Part shown: positions 9,152 to 18,460 of the stretch, in pieces
Layout of the letters: each line of letters starts with the position of its first letter
Position numbering within the stretch: position 1 is the stretch's first letter
Assembly (NCBI RefSeq): GCF_022369515.1
Contig: NZ_CP059724.1
Span: 3,472,001 to 3,536,000 of the forward strand
Source: Paenibacillus sp. 19GGS1-52
GTDB lineage: Bacteria; Bacillota; Bacilli; Paenibacillales; Paenibacillaceae
Direction: 5' to 3'
DNA: 64,000 nt
The notes under the pieces: model-generated
Told to the model about the DNA's origin: nothing
Seen by the model: only the letters and a program-made list of their open reading frames with translations
Database searches by the model: none
Made by a program: the position numbers and the translations under genes

Positions 9152-9421
9152 ATACTTAGATCCTATTCAGAAATCTTAAGCACAGATGAACTGATTAAAA
9201 AAGCAGAAGAGGTAGTTCAGTTCTATTCGGGAGTGTTCATCGGGATTAAGAAGGGTAAAGAGATCGGATGGGATTCTAACAGATTGCCAGAAACTGAAGA
9301 AAGTGAAGGATTACAGCATCCTGAGGCTGAAATAGAAATTCGACCATTTGGTACTTCATATTTTGAAATTTACGGTATGAATATCAGTGTAGAGAATCAA
9401 ATCAAAACTTGCTTTCTGTAA
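9152..9421 (+). pseudogene. 3' fragment of an unknown gene
   Basis: Directly after the stop of the 8801 gene the same frame stays open for 89 codons (YSEILSTDELIKKAEEVVQF, then IEIRPFGTSYFEIYG) to TAA 9419-9421. There is no ribosome site or plausible start near its beginning, so this looks like a 5'-truncated gene fused by deletion to the preceding one. Confidence 0.5.
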
Positions 9422-9549
9422 TTGGGTTGAGAGCGCCAGTAGAAATCATTTAGTAAAGGGAAATTGGCATCTTTGCTTCATTAGCTTTAGGTTGGTTAAG
9501 TTATGGAGAGGGAAAATTGCTTATTGAACAATAAGGAGGTGAGAATGTT

Positions 9550-9741
9550 TTGTCTAACTATTTATTGATAGCCGGAATGGTTATTATAATTTTTATATGT
9601 GTCAAAAATTTAGTGAAACCATCAAAAAAGAACATGTTCGGAAGAGAAATGAGTGGTGGCGATCAAAAAATTTCAAAATACTTGTCCCTCAGCGCTCTAT
9701 TATTAATGGTAGCATTTGCATTTACATTGGTATTCAGGTGA
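9550..9741 (+). CDS. small two-TM membrane protein
   Basis: 63 residues from TTG 9550 after AAGGAGG (9533-9539). Hydrophobic segments lie at about residues 3-19 and 44-61, with a basic loop between them. The overlapping ATG at 9545 opens a frame that stops after seven codons, so TTG is the better start. Function unknown. It lies in the tail of the immunity row. Confidence 0.5.
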   Translation: MSNYLLIAGMVIIIFICVKNLVKPSKKNMFGREMSGGDQKISKYLSLSALLLMVAFAFTLVFR

Positions 9742-9764
9742 ATAAAAGAACGAGGAGAATTGGC

Positions 9765-9902
9765 ATGTCTATCAATAAATCTTCAAATCACCTAAAAGAT
9801 ATCAAAAAAAACGAAATGAGTTCTGTAGTATTTATCAGAGACTACATACAATTAATTTTTGAAAATGATGAAGAAACTATTGTGACATTTTATGCTCCCT
9901 AA
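9765..9902 (+). pseudogene. short ORF, probably a frame-disrupted immunity-type gene
   Basis: 45 codons from ATG 9765, which has GAGGAG upstream. It ends SVVFIRDYIQLIFENDEETI then TFYAP, a pattern typical of the N-terminal part of small conserved proteins in toxin-immunity loci. A second coding-like frame starts at 9911, so the two may be one broken gene. Confidence 0.4.
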
Positions 9903-9910
9903 TCAATCAA

Positions 9911-10021
9911 ATGGTTACAAAAGTCAATCAAGTTATGGGAGATTTGGATTCAACTGAAATGAACAAGTTTATTCAAATAATTAACATGATAAGTGAAAGA
10001 GCCAAGAATTTTAACAAATGA
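9911..10021 (+). pseudogene. short ORF, possible 3' part of the broken gene
   Basis: 36 codons from ATG 9911 (VNQVMGDLDSTEMNKFIQII, ending SERAKNFNK), helical and coding-like, in a different frame from the preceding ORF. No ribosome site is visible. It ends 35 bases before a strong terminator, marking the end of the immunity transcript. Confidence 0.35.
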
Positions 10022-10055
10022 AAAAAATCAAAAGAAATTTAAATTTAATTGTTTT

Positions 10056-10093
10056 AAAAAAAGATCTTTGCAAATGCAGAGATCTTTTTTTAT
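10056..10093 (+). terminator. rho-independent terminator of the immunity row
   Basis: AAAAAGATCT pairs with AGATCTTTTT across a short loop, followed by a T run. It closes the immunity-gene region and separates it from the two-component operon. Confidence 0.85.
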
Positions 10094-10191
10094 TAGTATT
10101 GTTATTGTATATTAACACTCGTGGGAAGTATGATCATTGGAGTATAATGGTTACTTCAATATGTGATGGACAAAGGAGAAATGGGGAACGG

Positions 10192-10866
10192 ATGCCTACT
10201 ATACTAGTTGCTGACGACGATGCGAACATTCGCGAACTTGTATGTTTATTTCTACGCAACGACGGATTCGCAACTGCTGAAGCCGCGGACGGTAAGGATG
10301 CACTGGCCGTCTACACCTCAAGGCAGGTCGATCTAGTCGTACTCGATATTATGATGCCGATTATGGATGGTTGGATGTTATGCAAGGAGCTACGAAGAGC
10401 CAATCCAGACCTTCCGTTACTTATGCTAACTGCAAGAGGAGAAACGTGGGAGAAAGTAAAAGGTTTCGAACTTGGGGCGGACGATTATTTGACAAAACCA
10501 TTCGATCCATTGGAGTTGACGGCTCGTGTTAAGGCATTGCTGAAACGATACCGAATTGGCTCTACGCAGACGATTCAGTTCGGCAACGTACTCCTCGATC
10601 GGCAAACCTATAAGGTGATGAGAGGGAAGGAGTCGTTCACGTTGCCGCTCAAGGAGTTTGAATTGCTGTATAAGCTCGCTGGAACACCCGGACAAGTGTT
10701 TACGCGCGAGCAGTTAATCGATCAAATATGGGGGATCGATTATGCTGGTGATGATCGAACGATAGACGTACATATTAAACGCCTGCGCGAACGCTTCGCG
10801 ACTACACCCGATTTTCGTATTGAGACTATCCGTGGGCTTGGCTACCGGCTTGAGGTATACGAATGA
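10192..10866 (+). CDS. OmpR-family response regulator
   Basis: 224 residues. Receiver domain with DDD at 8-10, phosphoacceptor Asp52 (VVLDIMMPIMDG) and Lys in TKPFDPLEL; then a winged-helix DNA-binding domain (LPLKEFELLYKLAGTPGQVF, DRTIDVHIKRLRERF, RGLGYRLE). The start is the ATG at 10192; the frame is open upstream to 10018 but only through the terminator. Its stop overlaps the kinase start by four bases. The phased repeats upstream of the 12418 hydrolase are a probable target. Confidence 0.9.
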   Translation: MPTILVADDDANIRELVCLFLRNDGFATAEAADGKDALAVYTSRQVDLVVLDIMMPIMDGWMLCKELRRANPDLPLLMLTARGETWEKVKGFELGADDYLTKPFDPLELTARVKALLKRYRIGSTQTIQFGNVLLDRQTYKVMRGKESFTLPLKEFELLYKLAGTPGQVFTREQLIDQIWGIDYAGDDRTIDVHIKRLRERFATTPDFRIETIRGLGYRLEVYE

Positions 10867-12230
10867 TCAGATCCTTATATACACGAGTCGTCCTGACATT
10901 TCTAATCTCCGTGATCGGAGGAACAATCATTGCTTTTTTTGTAGCGTCTTGGCTATTTAAAGATAAATTGAACGAGAACTTACAAAGCACCTTACTTGAC
11001 TTTGGACAGGACATTGTCCGGATTTACGATACATTACCGTTACGTGAAGCGGACTCGTACATTAGTGAAATGAAGCAGCTTCATTCCTATTATATTCGAA
11101 TTTACGAAGAAACCGGGCAGATCACGTCTTACGGAGCAAATAATGGACACAATCCTGCGACTGTTACTAGGGAACAAATAAAAAAAGTGCTAGGTGGAGA
11201 AGTTGTTCAAGTCAAGACAAATGGTGTAAATCCTTTCCTCTTTGGGCTGCCGTTGAAAACGGAAATGGGAACGAAAGCAATGTTTGTGGAGCAGCGCAGC
11301 ACCTCTTCCTCCTCATTTCTCATCAAGTGGGTTTTGACCTTTTTGACCTATTCGTTAATAGCAGGAAGCCTATTGATTCTGGTGGCCGCCATGTTCCTAG
11401 TAAGGCCGATCAAGAAACTGACTAAAGCGACTAGGCGGATAGCAGGTGGAGATTTCAACGTCAAGCTAAATATTAAGCAACAGGGTGAGCTAGGTACTTT
11501 GGCTCGCAGCTTCGAAGAAATGATGCACGATCTACAGCAACTTGAGCAGATGCGTAGGGAGTTTGTCACGAACGTGTCGCATGAAGTTCAGTCGCCGCTC
11601 ACCTCGATATCCGGTTATGCTATAGCACTCAAGCGAGTAGACATCGCAGATAACGAGCGAAGCCGTTATCTCGATATTATCATTGCAGAAGCTGAGCGAA
11701 TATCCAAGCTGAGCGATAGCCTGCTAAAGCTGAGCTTGCTTGAATCGCAGTCACAGCAGATGCGGCTGGTTACGCTCAGACTTGATGAACAGATCAGACG
11801 CGTCATCGTCGCGATCCAGCCGCAATGGTCGGCTCGCAATATCCGTTTCGAGCTCAATTTGGGAGCAGTTAACCTAACGGCTGATCATGACCAACTAAAT
11901 CAGGTATGGACCAATATACTCGGCAATAGCATCAAATTTTCCAAGGATGGCAGCATAATTAATGTCAGTATCCAACAAGATATCCAAAACGTAACGGTTC
12001 GAATATCCGATACTGGCATTGGTATTTCCCTTGAAGACCAGAAGCATATATTCGAGCGGTTTTTTAAGGCTGATCGTTCCCACAGTCGTAAGTATGATGG
12101 TAGTGGTATGGGACTCGCCATCGTTAAACAGATCGTATCATTGCATAAAGGAGATATTCGAGTGGAAAGCGAACCTGGCCAAGGAACGTCCGTTATTGTC
12201 ACCTTGCCTATAACAACGCCAACAGATTAG
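10863..12230 (+). CDS. sensor histidine kinase
   Basis: 455 residues. Transmembrane segments at about 8-30 and 155-180 flank an extracellular sensor of some 120 residues. A HAMP linker (RPIKKLTKATRRIAGGD), an H-box with His240 (VTNVSHEVQSPLTSI) and a full ATPase domain (N, G1 DTGIGIS, F, G2 GSGMGLAIV) follow. The ATGA overlap with the regulator shows translational coupling. The signal is unknown. Confidence 0.9.
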   Translation: MIRSLYTRVVLTFLISVIGGTIIAFFVASWLFKDKLNENLQSTLLDFGQDIVRIYDTLPLREADSYISEMKQLHSYYIRIYEETGQITSYGANNGHNPATVTREQIKKVLGGEVVQVKTNGVNPFLFGLPLKTEMGTKAMFVEQRSTSSSSFLIKWVLTFLTYSLIAGSLLILVAAMFLVRPIKKLTKATRRIAGGDFNVKLNIKQQGELGTLARSFEEMMHDLQQLEQMRREFVTNVSHEVQSPLTSISGYAIALKRVDIADNERSRYLDIIIAEAERISKLSDSLLKLSLLESQSQQMRLVTLRLDEQIRRVIVAIQPQWSARNIRFELNLGAVNLTADHDQLNQVWTNILGNSIKFSKDGSIINVSIQQDIQNVTVRISDTGIGISLEDQKHIFERFFKADRSHSRKYDGSGMGLAIVKQIVSLHKGDIRVESEPGQGTSVIVTLPITTPTD

Positions 12231-12303
12231 TTAGACCGCATTCTCCATGTTACGCCTTATGTGTAAGCTTCCTTGCATGTGACGTCGTAGCATTTTTTTG
12301 CTT

Positions 12304-12349
12304 GTTCATACTCCGTTCATATTGCAGCCATAGGGAGTTCATCTTCATG
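12304..12349 (+). promoter_or_regulatory. phased GTTCAT repeats, probable response-regulator operator
   Basis: GTTCAT occurs at 12304, 12315 and 12337, spacings of 11 and 22 bases, i.e. on one face of the helix; a fourth partial copy (TTCAT) is at 12344. OmpR/PhoB-type regulators bind direct repeats with 11-bp phase. TATAAG (12351-12356) could be the -10, which would place the repeats at an activator position. The 10192 regulator is the natural candidate. Confidence 0.6.
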
Positions 12350-12358
12350 CTATAAGCT

Positions 12359-12380
12359 TACCTTAACGCTTGTTAAGGTA
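12359..12380 (+). promoter_or_regulatory. perfect 9-bp inverted repeat in the hydrolase leader
   Basis: TACCTTAAC (12359-12367) and GTTAAGGTA (12372-12380) around GCTT. It lies just after the proposed -10, so it would form a hairpin at the 5' end of the mRNA or act as an operator. It has no T run and is not a terminator. Confidence 0.5.
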
Positions 12381-12417
12381 GCTAGAGTAAGCCAAATGAG
12401 GACAGGAGTAGATAAGA

Positions 12418-13398
12418 GTGAAACAAAAAGAGGAAATGAAAATGAGGATGGGCAAAAGAATGAAAAAAACGCTTATCTTTATTCTTAAATCAATAGGAGT
12501 TATAACTATAGCATTAGCACTTTTTCTGGTAACTGTGTTTATAGTTAATATTGTCTGTAACAAATCGGAGCTAGGAAGAATAGAACCCTATGGCCAGTTA
12601 GTACCTGTAGATGGGAAGAACATGAACGTTACTATTCAAGGAAACGGTGCAGAAACAGTCGTGCTGCTGCCAGGTTATGGTACGGGATCTCCAGCTCTTG
12701 ATTTTAAGCCGCTGGTGGAACAGCTTATTCCATATTACAAGGTAGTCGTGATTGAGCCTTTTGGTTATGGATTAAGTGACGTAACCAAGAAAGACAGAAC
12801 CATCGATAATATTGTCAGTGAAACTCATGAGGTGTTACAAAAACTCCATATTAACCGTTATATCCTGATGGGCCATTCCATAGCCGGCATTTACGGACTG
12901 GAATATGTAAATAAATTCGAAAACGAAGTCACTGCATTTGTGGGGATCGATAGCAGTGTCCCAACGCAAGGTGGTATGGAAGGTGAATTCCCATCGGACA
13001 CCTATAGACTTCTCAAAAAATCAGGCTTTGGCAGATTGATAATGAAACTAAATCCTGACCAGAGTATTAATCCTGAAGTGGACGATGCTACAAAAGAGCA
13101 GATTAGAATGATTTCTCTTAAAAACATGTTCAATTCCGACGTCATCAACGAGGGAGAACATATTGAAAATAACTTTAAAGCTGTCGAAAATTTAAAATTT
13201 CCTAAAAATCTTCCTCTTATTTTCTTTTTAGCAGCTAATAACAAGGATGTTGAAAGATGGGAAACGTTGCATAAAGAACAGATCAAAGATTCTGTGAATG
13301 GAAAAGTGATGTCTTTTGAAGGGGATCATTATCTACACCATACCCGTTCTAAAGAAATAGTAGATAACTTAAGGAGATTTATGGAAGAAATAAAATGA
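12418..13398 (+). CDS. alpha/beta hydrolase, membrane-anchored
   Basis: 326 residues from GTG 12418 (GGAG at 12405-12408). A basic N-terminus and one hydrophobic segment (about residues 20-42) anchor it to the membrane with the catalytic domain outside. Catalytic features: the VVLLPGYGTGSP oxyanion region, the nucleophile elbow MGHSIAG and a late His in EGDHYLHH. It has its own promoter region with phased repeats and is the likely output of the two-component system. The substrate is unknown. Confidence 0.85.
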   Translation: MKQKEEMKMRMGKRMKKTLIFILKSIGVITIALALFLVTVFIVNIVCNKSELGRIEPYGQLVPVDGKNMNVTIQGNGAETVVLLPGYGTGSPALDFKPLVEQLIPYYKVVVIEPFGYGLSDVTKKDRTIDNIVSETHEVLQKLHINRYILMGHSIAGIYGLEYVNKFENEVTAFVGIDSSVPTQGGMEGEFPSDTYRLLKKSGFGRLIMKLNPDQSINPEVDDATKEQIRMISLKNMFNSDVINEGEHIENNFKAVENLKFPKNLPLIFFLAANNKDVERWETLHKEQIKDSVNGKVMSFEGDHYLHHTRSKEIVDNLRRFMEEIK

Positions 13399-13468
13399 GT
13401 TGAGTATTGATTATGTTGGCTGTGAACAAGAACAAAATGGACCATTCTAAAAAGAATCATGAGTAAGA

Positions 13469-13509
13469 AACATTAGGAGAACAAGGAAATCGGTTGTTCT
13501 CCTAATGTT
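13469..13509 (+). terminator. terminator-like hairpin after the hydrolase
   Basis: AACATTAGGAGAACA (13469-13483) pairs with TGTTCTCCTAATGTT (13495-13509), a stem of about 15 bp, without a long T run. It is the boundary before the defence island. Confidence 0.65.
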
Positions 13510-13718
13510 ATAATAGTACTACTTCACAAAACCCGTATTTCTTTTAGTTTAACTTCAATGAATTTTTGCGCTATAAATATAATATTATTATATATTGTGA
13601 CACAAGTTATTTTTTGATAATTATATAAATCCTATGCTCAACTTGTTATATATTAGATAAGCAAGGTTTGTTAAATTTTACAGTGCGATCTAAATAAGTG
13701 TAGGAATGGTGAAGAGAT

Positions 13719-14477
13719 ATGGCAATGTATGTTTTTAAGGATTCAGCAAGAAAAGTAAAGTTATTGGCGAAAGATGCTTTTAAAGAGGATAAAGGAGTTC
13801 GTTTTTATTGTCCCAATCCAACATGTGATGCCCATATGCATATTTGTAGTAGGAGTGGTAGTTCAACATTTTATTTTAGTGCACAAATTAAAGGACATGG
13901 ACATATAGAAAATTGCCCTCATTATGCATCAAACAACTTTGATCCCATTAAGTACAACGAAACTGAGTTTGACTTTAATAAAGCGCTTCTAGCTTTAACC
14001 GAGAAAAGTAAGCCTCAAACCAAAAAATTAGATCCTGGTGAACATGAGCAAGGACCAGTTGTTCCAAAGCCACCTCGTACAATACGTCAAATATATGATA
14101 TGTGTATAGCTTACGATTGTACTGATACATATAATGGAATTGTTATTGGTACAATGCTTCTTTATGACGGTAGCGCTTATATGTATTCAAATGCTGATGA
14201 TGTGATTGGTTGGCGAGTCATTGAAGCAAAACGTGATAAGCCTAATTTTTATGATTCTGTCAAAAAGGAAATCTACTTGGTTGCTCCTATAGGGAGGCAG
14301 AAATATAAGTTTTTATTACGGTTTGATGATGAAGCTCAATACAAAGCGATGCAAAAAGAGATTTATGCAAATAAGGATAATAAAATAATTGTAGCAGGAG
14401 AATGGAATTTTTCTGAGAAACAAAATAAATTATCAACTACTGTTTTGAGCAAAAAGCAAACGAAAATTATCAAATAA
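13719..14477 (+). CDS. zinc-binding hypothetical protein (CoiA-like N-terminus)
   Basis: 252 residues. The N-terminal 70 residues carry a probable zinc site: Cys31, Cys36, Cys43 and Cys66 with His62 and His68, around FYCPNPTC and ENCPH. This recalls the N-terminal part of competence CoiA-like proteins. The C-terminal 150 residues are alpha/beta and unrecognised. The gene stands alone behind an AT-rich promoter region, at the start of a block of nuclease genes, so a defence or DNA-handling role is plausible. Function is not established. Confidence 0.55.
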   Translation: MAMYVFKDSARKVKLLAKDAFKEDKGVRFYCPNPTCDAHMHICSRSGSSTFYFSAQIKGHGHIENCPHYASNNFDPIKYNETEFDFNKALLALTEKSKPQTKKLDPGEHEQGPVVPKPPRTIRQIYDMCIAYDCTDTYNGIVIGTMLLYDGSAYMYSNADDVIGWRVIEAKRDKPNFYDSVKKEIYLVAPIGRQKYKFLLRFDDEAQYKAMQKEIYANKDNKIIVAGEWNFSEKQNKLSTTVLSKKQTKIIK

Positions 14478-15242
14478 ATATACAACTTAGTTTTTAATAC
14501 TATTTCAGTACGAGCGTTTGGAAGGAAAAGAGCATATGTGGAAGCATTCTTACTACCATATAGCTTTTTGTCTTATAAATCCGAACTAGCTATGTCTATC
14601 AGAACTGCAACAGTGCTATGCAACGAGTTGAAGATTCTACTGTATGGGATTTGGCGAATGTCAGATCGATTCATTAGGCGAATCCCCGTCACTCTACTTG
14701 GAAAAGGCGAGCTGAGGTAGCGTCCACTTCCAGTAGAAATGAACGAGGCGAAGACGCAGTAAGACATTGTCAAAAATATTTAAAGAATTCTTTTATTTTA
14801 TTAAACCAAAACTTGAACATGATGAGCAGCTGTGAAGCTGCTTTTTAGTTTGGTATTCAGTTAATCTAGGATTTTAAATTGTTGACCAATAGAATTGAAA
14901 AGTTAGATGTTAATAATTCAATTTTGGATACAGCAATATCTTATTTGCTTAACAATGTAAGAATAGTCGTTAAAACAATATCGGTACATTTTCAATTTCG
15001 AAATATGGTAGCCATTACAGAGAAGATTGTAATCAATAAAAATTGTTAGCCTTCTAAATAATATAAAAAGAGGGTAGGAGAATAGGGGCTACTTAAATTT
15101 ACCAAATATGATAAAATAGCCACAATATATGATGCTGTCGAATGAATAAGGTCACAGGAGATAGTTTAAAAAGCTAACGCGCAAAATTATATTGCTTAGA
15201 GGAAAAAGTGGAACTTGAGATACTGATATACACGTTAGGGGA
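14478..15242. other. 765-bp intergenic region without a supported gene
   Basis: AT-rich except for 14,600-14,760. An ORF of 60 codons at 14538-14720 has no ribosome site and no recognisable product. A terminator-like hairpin sits at 14825-14845. The 15,050-15,240 part is the likely promoter region of the nuclease-TOPRIM gene. Nothing else seen. Confidence 0.5.
14825..14845 (+). terminator. rho-independent terminator
   Basis: AGCAGC (14825-14830) and GCTGCT (14837-14842) around TGTGAA, followed by TTTT. It probably ends transcripts from the 13719 gene. Confidence 0.65.
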
Positions 15243-15248
15243 ATGAAT

Positions 15249-16313
15249 ATGGCAACCAATTTAGCAACCAATTTAGATTGCATAAAGGAAGAATACAAAA
15301 AACTCTTAAACTTAGCCAACCCAGACGCCATCGCAAAAAGACGTCGTGGATATGACTTCGAGCGCCTGTTGAATAAGATGTTTTCCTCCGAGCAACTAGA
15401 ACCACGCACAGGTTACAGGCCAGCAGGCGAACAGATTGACGGTTCTATCTATCTTGATGGACGAATTTATATTTTAGAAGCTAAATGGCATGCAGAGCCC
15501 CTTCCTGCTTCGACCTTATATCAGTTCAAAGGCAAGGTCGAAGGCAAGTTGGCCGGTACAATTGGTATTTTCATCTCAATGTCGGGTTATGCAGAGGACG
15601 CAGTCGATGCACTCGTTCTTGGTAAAGCACTCAATATTATTTTATTTGACAAACGAGACTTGGACGCTGCGATCAGTCGCAATATTGGATTCACGAATAT
15701 TCTCAAACTAAAGCTCCGTAAAGCCGCGGAAGAAGGGGCAATTTATTTTCCTTCTGAAGGTGAAATTGTTACCGCCGAAAAAGAGCCCTTCGTCGAAATT
15801 GATCACCTAAGGTTTGACTCGATAACAGGCAGAGTCTTAACGATGCAGTCAGTTGTTGCCACTTCAGCCGATCTGTTAATTGTGTGTGAAGGTGAAATTG
15901 ATCGTGAAGTGATTGCAACACTTTCTGAGAGAATCCTAAATAATGGTGGTTCAAATCGGTCAATCAAAATTCTTGTTGCAATGGGGAAAATGACGATTCC
16001 TCGCGTGGCAAACGCACTCTGGAACACATTCTATACTGAATCCAAAATGCTTATAGTAGTCGATGGTGATGGTGACCCCGTCAGGACAAAAGAGATGTTG
16101 ATGAGTGGTATCGAATTTGACGAATGGACTTCTTCTATTCCTAATCCTGCCATTGAATCTTGGCTTGAACTAGATGGTAGCGATATTAGGAAAAGTCGAA
16201 TGAAAGAGCGTGCTGAGCAATACCGACAGAGTGCTAGTGAGCTTGACATTATGGAACTTAAAAAGCGAGATGAGGAGTTCGAACGGTTTTATAATGCAAT
16301 TCTTGGAATTTAA
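15249..16313 (+). CDS. restriction-endonuclease-like/TOPRIM fusion protein
   Basis: 354 residues from ATG 15249 (AGGGGA 7 bases before; the ATG at 15243 is too close). The N-terminal part has a Mrr/PD-(D/E)XK pattern: GYDFERLLNKMF, then EQIDGSIYLDGRIYILEAKW with the Asp and the Glu-x-Lys pair. The C-terminal part fits a TOPRIM domain: LLIVCEGEIDREVIA, then MLIVVDGDGDP with the DxD. Nuclease plus TOPRIM is typical of anti-phage effectors such as OLD-type proteins, but here there is no ATPase. It is a single-gene unit in the island. The catalytic motifs are visible; the defence role is inferred. Confidence 0.72.
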   Translation: MATNLATNLDCIKEEYKKLLNLANPDAIAKRRRGYDFERLLNKMFSSEQLEPRTGYRPAGEQIDGSIYLDGRIYILEAKWHAEPLPASTLYQFKGKVEGKLAGTIGIFISMSGYAEDAVDALVLGKALNIILFDKRDLDAAISRNIGFTNILKLKLRKAAEEGAIYFPSEGEIVTAEKEPFVEIDHLRFDSITGRVLTMQSVVATSADLLIVCEGEIDREVIATLSERILNNGGSNRSIKILVAMGKMTIPRVANALWNTFYTESKMLIVVDGDGDPVRTKEMLMSGIEFDEWTSSIPNPAIESWLELDGSDIRKSRMKERAEQYRQSASELDIMELKKRDEEFERFYNAILGI

Positions 16314-16453
16314 AATTTTCAAGGGATAATAGAGCAATTAAAGGTTTTAGAGGGAATTAATACGTGCCAAAAGAAACGACTAACTTTTGAAATAATATTG
16401 ATTCCTCCATAGAGGGTCTGAATTAATTATTATATTGAGGTGATTAGGTTATT

Positions 16454-18460
16454 ATGTTTGAAATTGATGAAATGAAATTAGATTTTCTTAATCAATTTAC
16501 TAAGTCATATCCAGAAGTTGATGTTTTGTTATGTGAAATATCTAAAGGCATATACAGCACCAAAGCTCATACTGTCTCACTACCGAAAGAAATAGATAAT
16601 AATGAAGTATTTATTGCAATTCAAGAAAACATCCTTATTCAAACTTCAGATGGTTTGTCATTTATAGATAACCAGCACTTTTTGTATTTTTTAGCAAAAG
16701 TATTAATCAGTTTACGCTTTGAGGAATTATGGTCCAAAAAAGAAGCGTTTTGGAATGAGATCGAATCATTACATAGAGAATATGTCTGGTTCGCCGAACT
16801 AAAGGGCATTGAAGTAATGCTTTTGATTCTATTTGATAGACAATATGGGATAAACATATTAGGTTCAATTATCCCAATTATCGAATCGGGTAAATCAGAA
16901 AAAAACCACTGGGAACTCTTGATGTTGACTGCGGAAGTGTTACCCTACCTTCATCTAGATTCTAAATTAATCATAGAATTTTTAGAAGGACTGCCTAATA
17001 CCCAAATCCCTTTCGCAAATGTTTTAGTTAAAGGTGTAGAACTGCTTTCCAAAAAACGTCCAGAGGTTGGCCATGAGATATGGGGAATTTGGACTTCAAA
17101 ACCTACTTTTGAAGGAATTTGGCTTCTTAAAGCAGTTGCCATTGGTCTTGCACAAAAAGAAAGCATTCGAAGCGTATATCCTGCAGTAATGGATCTTTTA
17201 AGATCAGATCAGGAAGAACTACTCAATGTTGGCATATGTATTTGTGGACTCTTTTCTTATGAAGATACTACGCAAGATTTGTTAAATAACACTTTAGAAA
17301 TATTTGATTCGTTACTGCAAAATGAATATCGTATTGAGTTACGACAAGTATTAGCCGAAGCTTATGGACGCCTAGTGACTAAGTCCAAGATTGCACAAAC
17401 GGCCGTGAAAACATTGTCAACAGAGCCAATACCAGAGATTCAAGCGCAGATAGCTCACATTCTCTTTATTAATACTGATCAATACATACAAGAAGATTGG
17501 TTTCAGGAAGCATTGTTGAATTTGTCTAATGTAAAAGCAGTTCACAAAGGGATTATCGATAACTTAGACTACGTTTTAAATCAGCTTTGCTTAATTCATC
17601 TGGATGTTGTTCAAAATTTCTTAGAGAATTGGATTCAGCAGCACGATACATCGATAAAGGAAGAATCCATCGCTGATCTCTTTGATATGTTGATGCGTAC
17701 ACTATTGAACGAGCATAAGATATGGTTTGAAAAATTACTGACCTCTTGGTTTCTTCGAGATAATATGAAATTCCACTTACATATTCAAGAAATAGTTCAT
17801 TATCTGGCTGCGCATGGCAATGTTCTTCATCTCGACCCGGATTTTATCAGCAATTTATCCTTTAAAGACGTCAAATATATAATGTTGAAGATTTTGGGGT
17901 TCGTTCGGGATAATAGAAATTTATGTCACCTCACGTTTTCATTACTACTCAAAATTCCAGAAGATGTTAAAGTTGATTTGTTAGTACGAAGCGCATTTAA
18001 AGATTACATTGCATATAACTATCCCGGCGCTACACGTGAAATAATTACAGATAAAATGGAAAATGGAACAGACAAAGAGAGAAAGATTGCTCGTGATATT
18101 CTGGGGGATTTAGATAGATATCATCAGGCTCGTAGTAAATTGCCAAGGATTAAAGAATTTTTTCCACCTGAAGGAAGGGCCGGTAAATTTGAAAGGATGC
18201 AATCAAAGCAGATGAGCCTTCAGATAGAAGAAGGGACAAATAAGAAATCTGTTTTCTTGCAGCTAGCCCATCGAGTTGTGTTAAAAGGAGGTGGATCTTC
18301 TTTTTCAAGAGTACAGGGCAAAATTTCTGCCAGAACAGAACTCTCTGAAATTTCTGTAGAAATGGAATATCCAAGAGGAGAATATTTAGACCCAACGGGA
18401 GAAGCCATGAAAAGATTAGAATGGCGAATTTGCAGAAGGGAGGATATTGAATGCGACTAA
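16454..18460 (+). CDS. large helical protein, unknown, first gene of a coupled pair
   Basis: 668 residues, mostly alpha-helical and HEAT-like by eye (repeating hydrophobic helices through residues 60-560), with no P-loop, membrane segment or nuclease motif I can recognise. The last 60 residues contain strands and end RLEWRICRREDIECD. GAGGTG stands upstream of ATG 16454. Its stop overlaps the next gene's ATG by ten bases, so the two are translated together. The pair lies between two nuclease systems, and I infer a defence-type two-protein system of unknown kind. Confidence 0.6.
   Translation: MFEIDEMKLDFLNQFTKSYPEVDVLLCEISKGIYSTKAHTVSLPKEIDNNEVFIAIQENILIQTSDGLSFIDNQHFLYFLAKVLISLRFEELWSKKEAFWNEIESLHREYVWFAELKGIEVMLLILFDRQYGINILGSIIPIIESGKSEKNHWELLMLTAEVLPYLHLDSKLIIEFLEGLPNTQIPFANVLVKGVELLSKKRPEVGHEIWGIWTSKPTFEGIWLLKAVAIGLAQKESIRSVYPAVMDLLRSDQEELLNVGICICGLFSYEDTTQDLLNNTLEIFDSLLQNEYRIELRQVLAEAYGRLVTKSKIAQTAVKTLSTEPIPEIQAQIAHILFINTDQYIQEDWFQEALLNLSNVKAVHKGIIDNLDYVLNQLCLIHLDVVQNFLENWIQQHDTSIKEESIADLFDMLMRTLLNEHKIWFEKLLTSWFLRDNMKFHLHIQEIVHYLAAHGNVLHLDPDFISNLSFKDVKYIMLKILGFVRDNRNLCHLTFSLLLKIPEDVKVDLLVRSAFKDYIAYNYPGATREIITDKMENGTDKERKIARDILGDLDRYHQARSKLPRIKEFFPPEGRAGKFERMQSKQMSLQIEEGTNKKSVFLQLAHRVVLKGGGSSFSRVQGKISARTELSEISVEMEYPRGEYLDPTGEAMKRLEWRICRREDIECD

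Noticed and set aside
14538..14720. 60-codon ORF in the region before the nuclease-TOPRIM gene
   Set aside because: No ribosome site, no similarity recognised, partly overlapping an inverted open frame.
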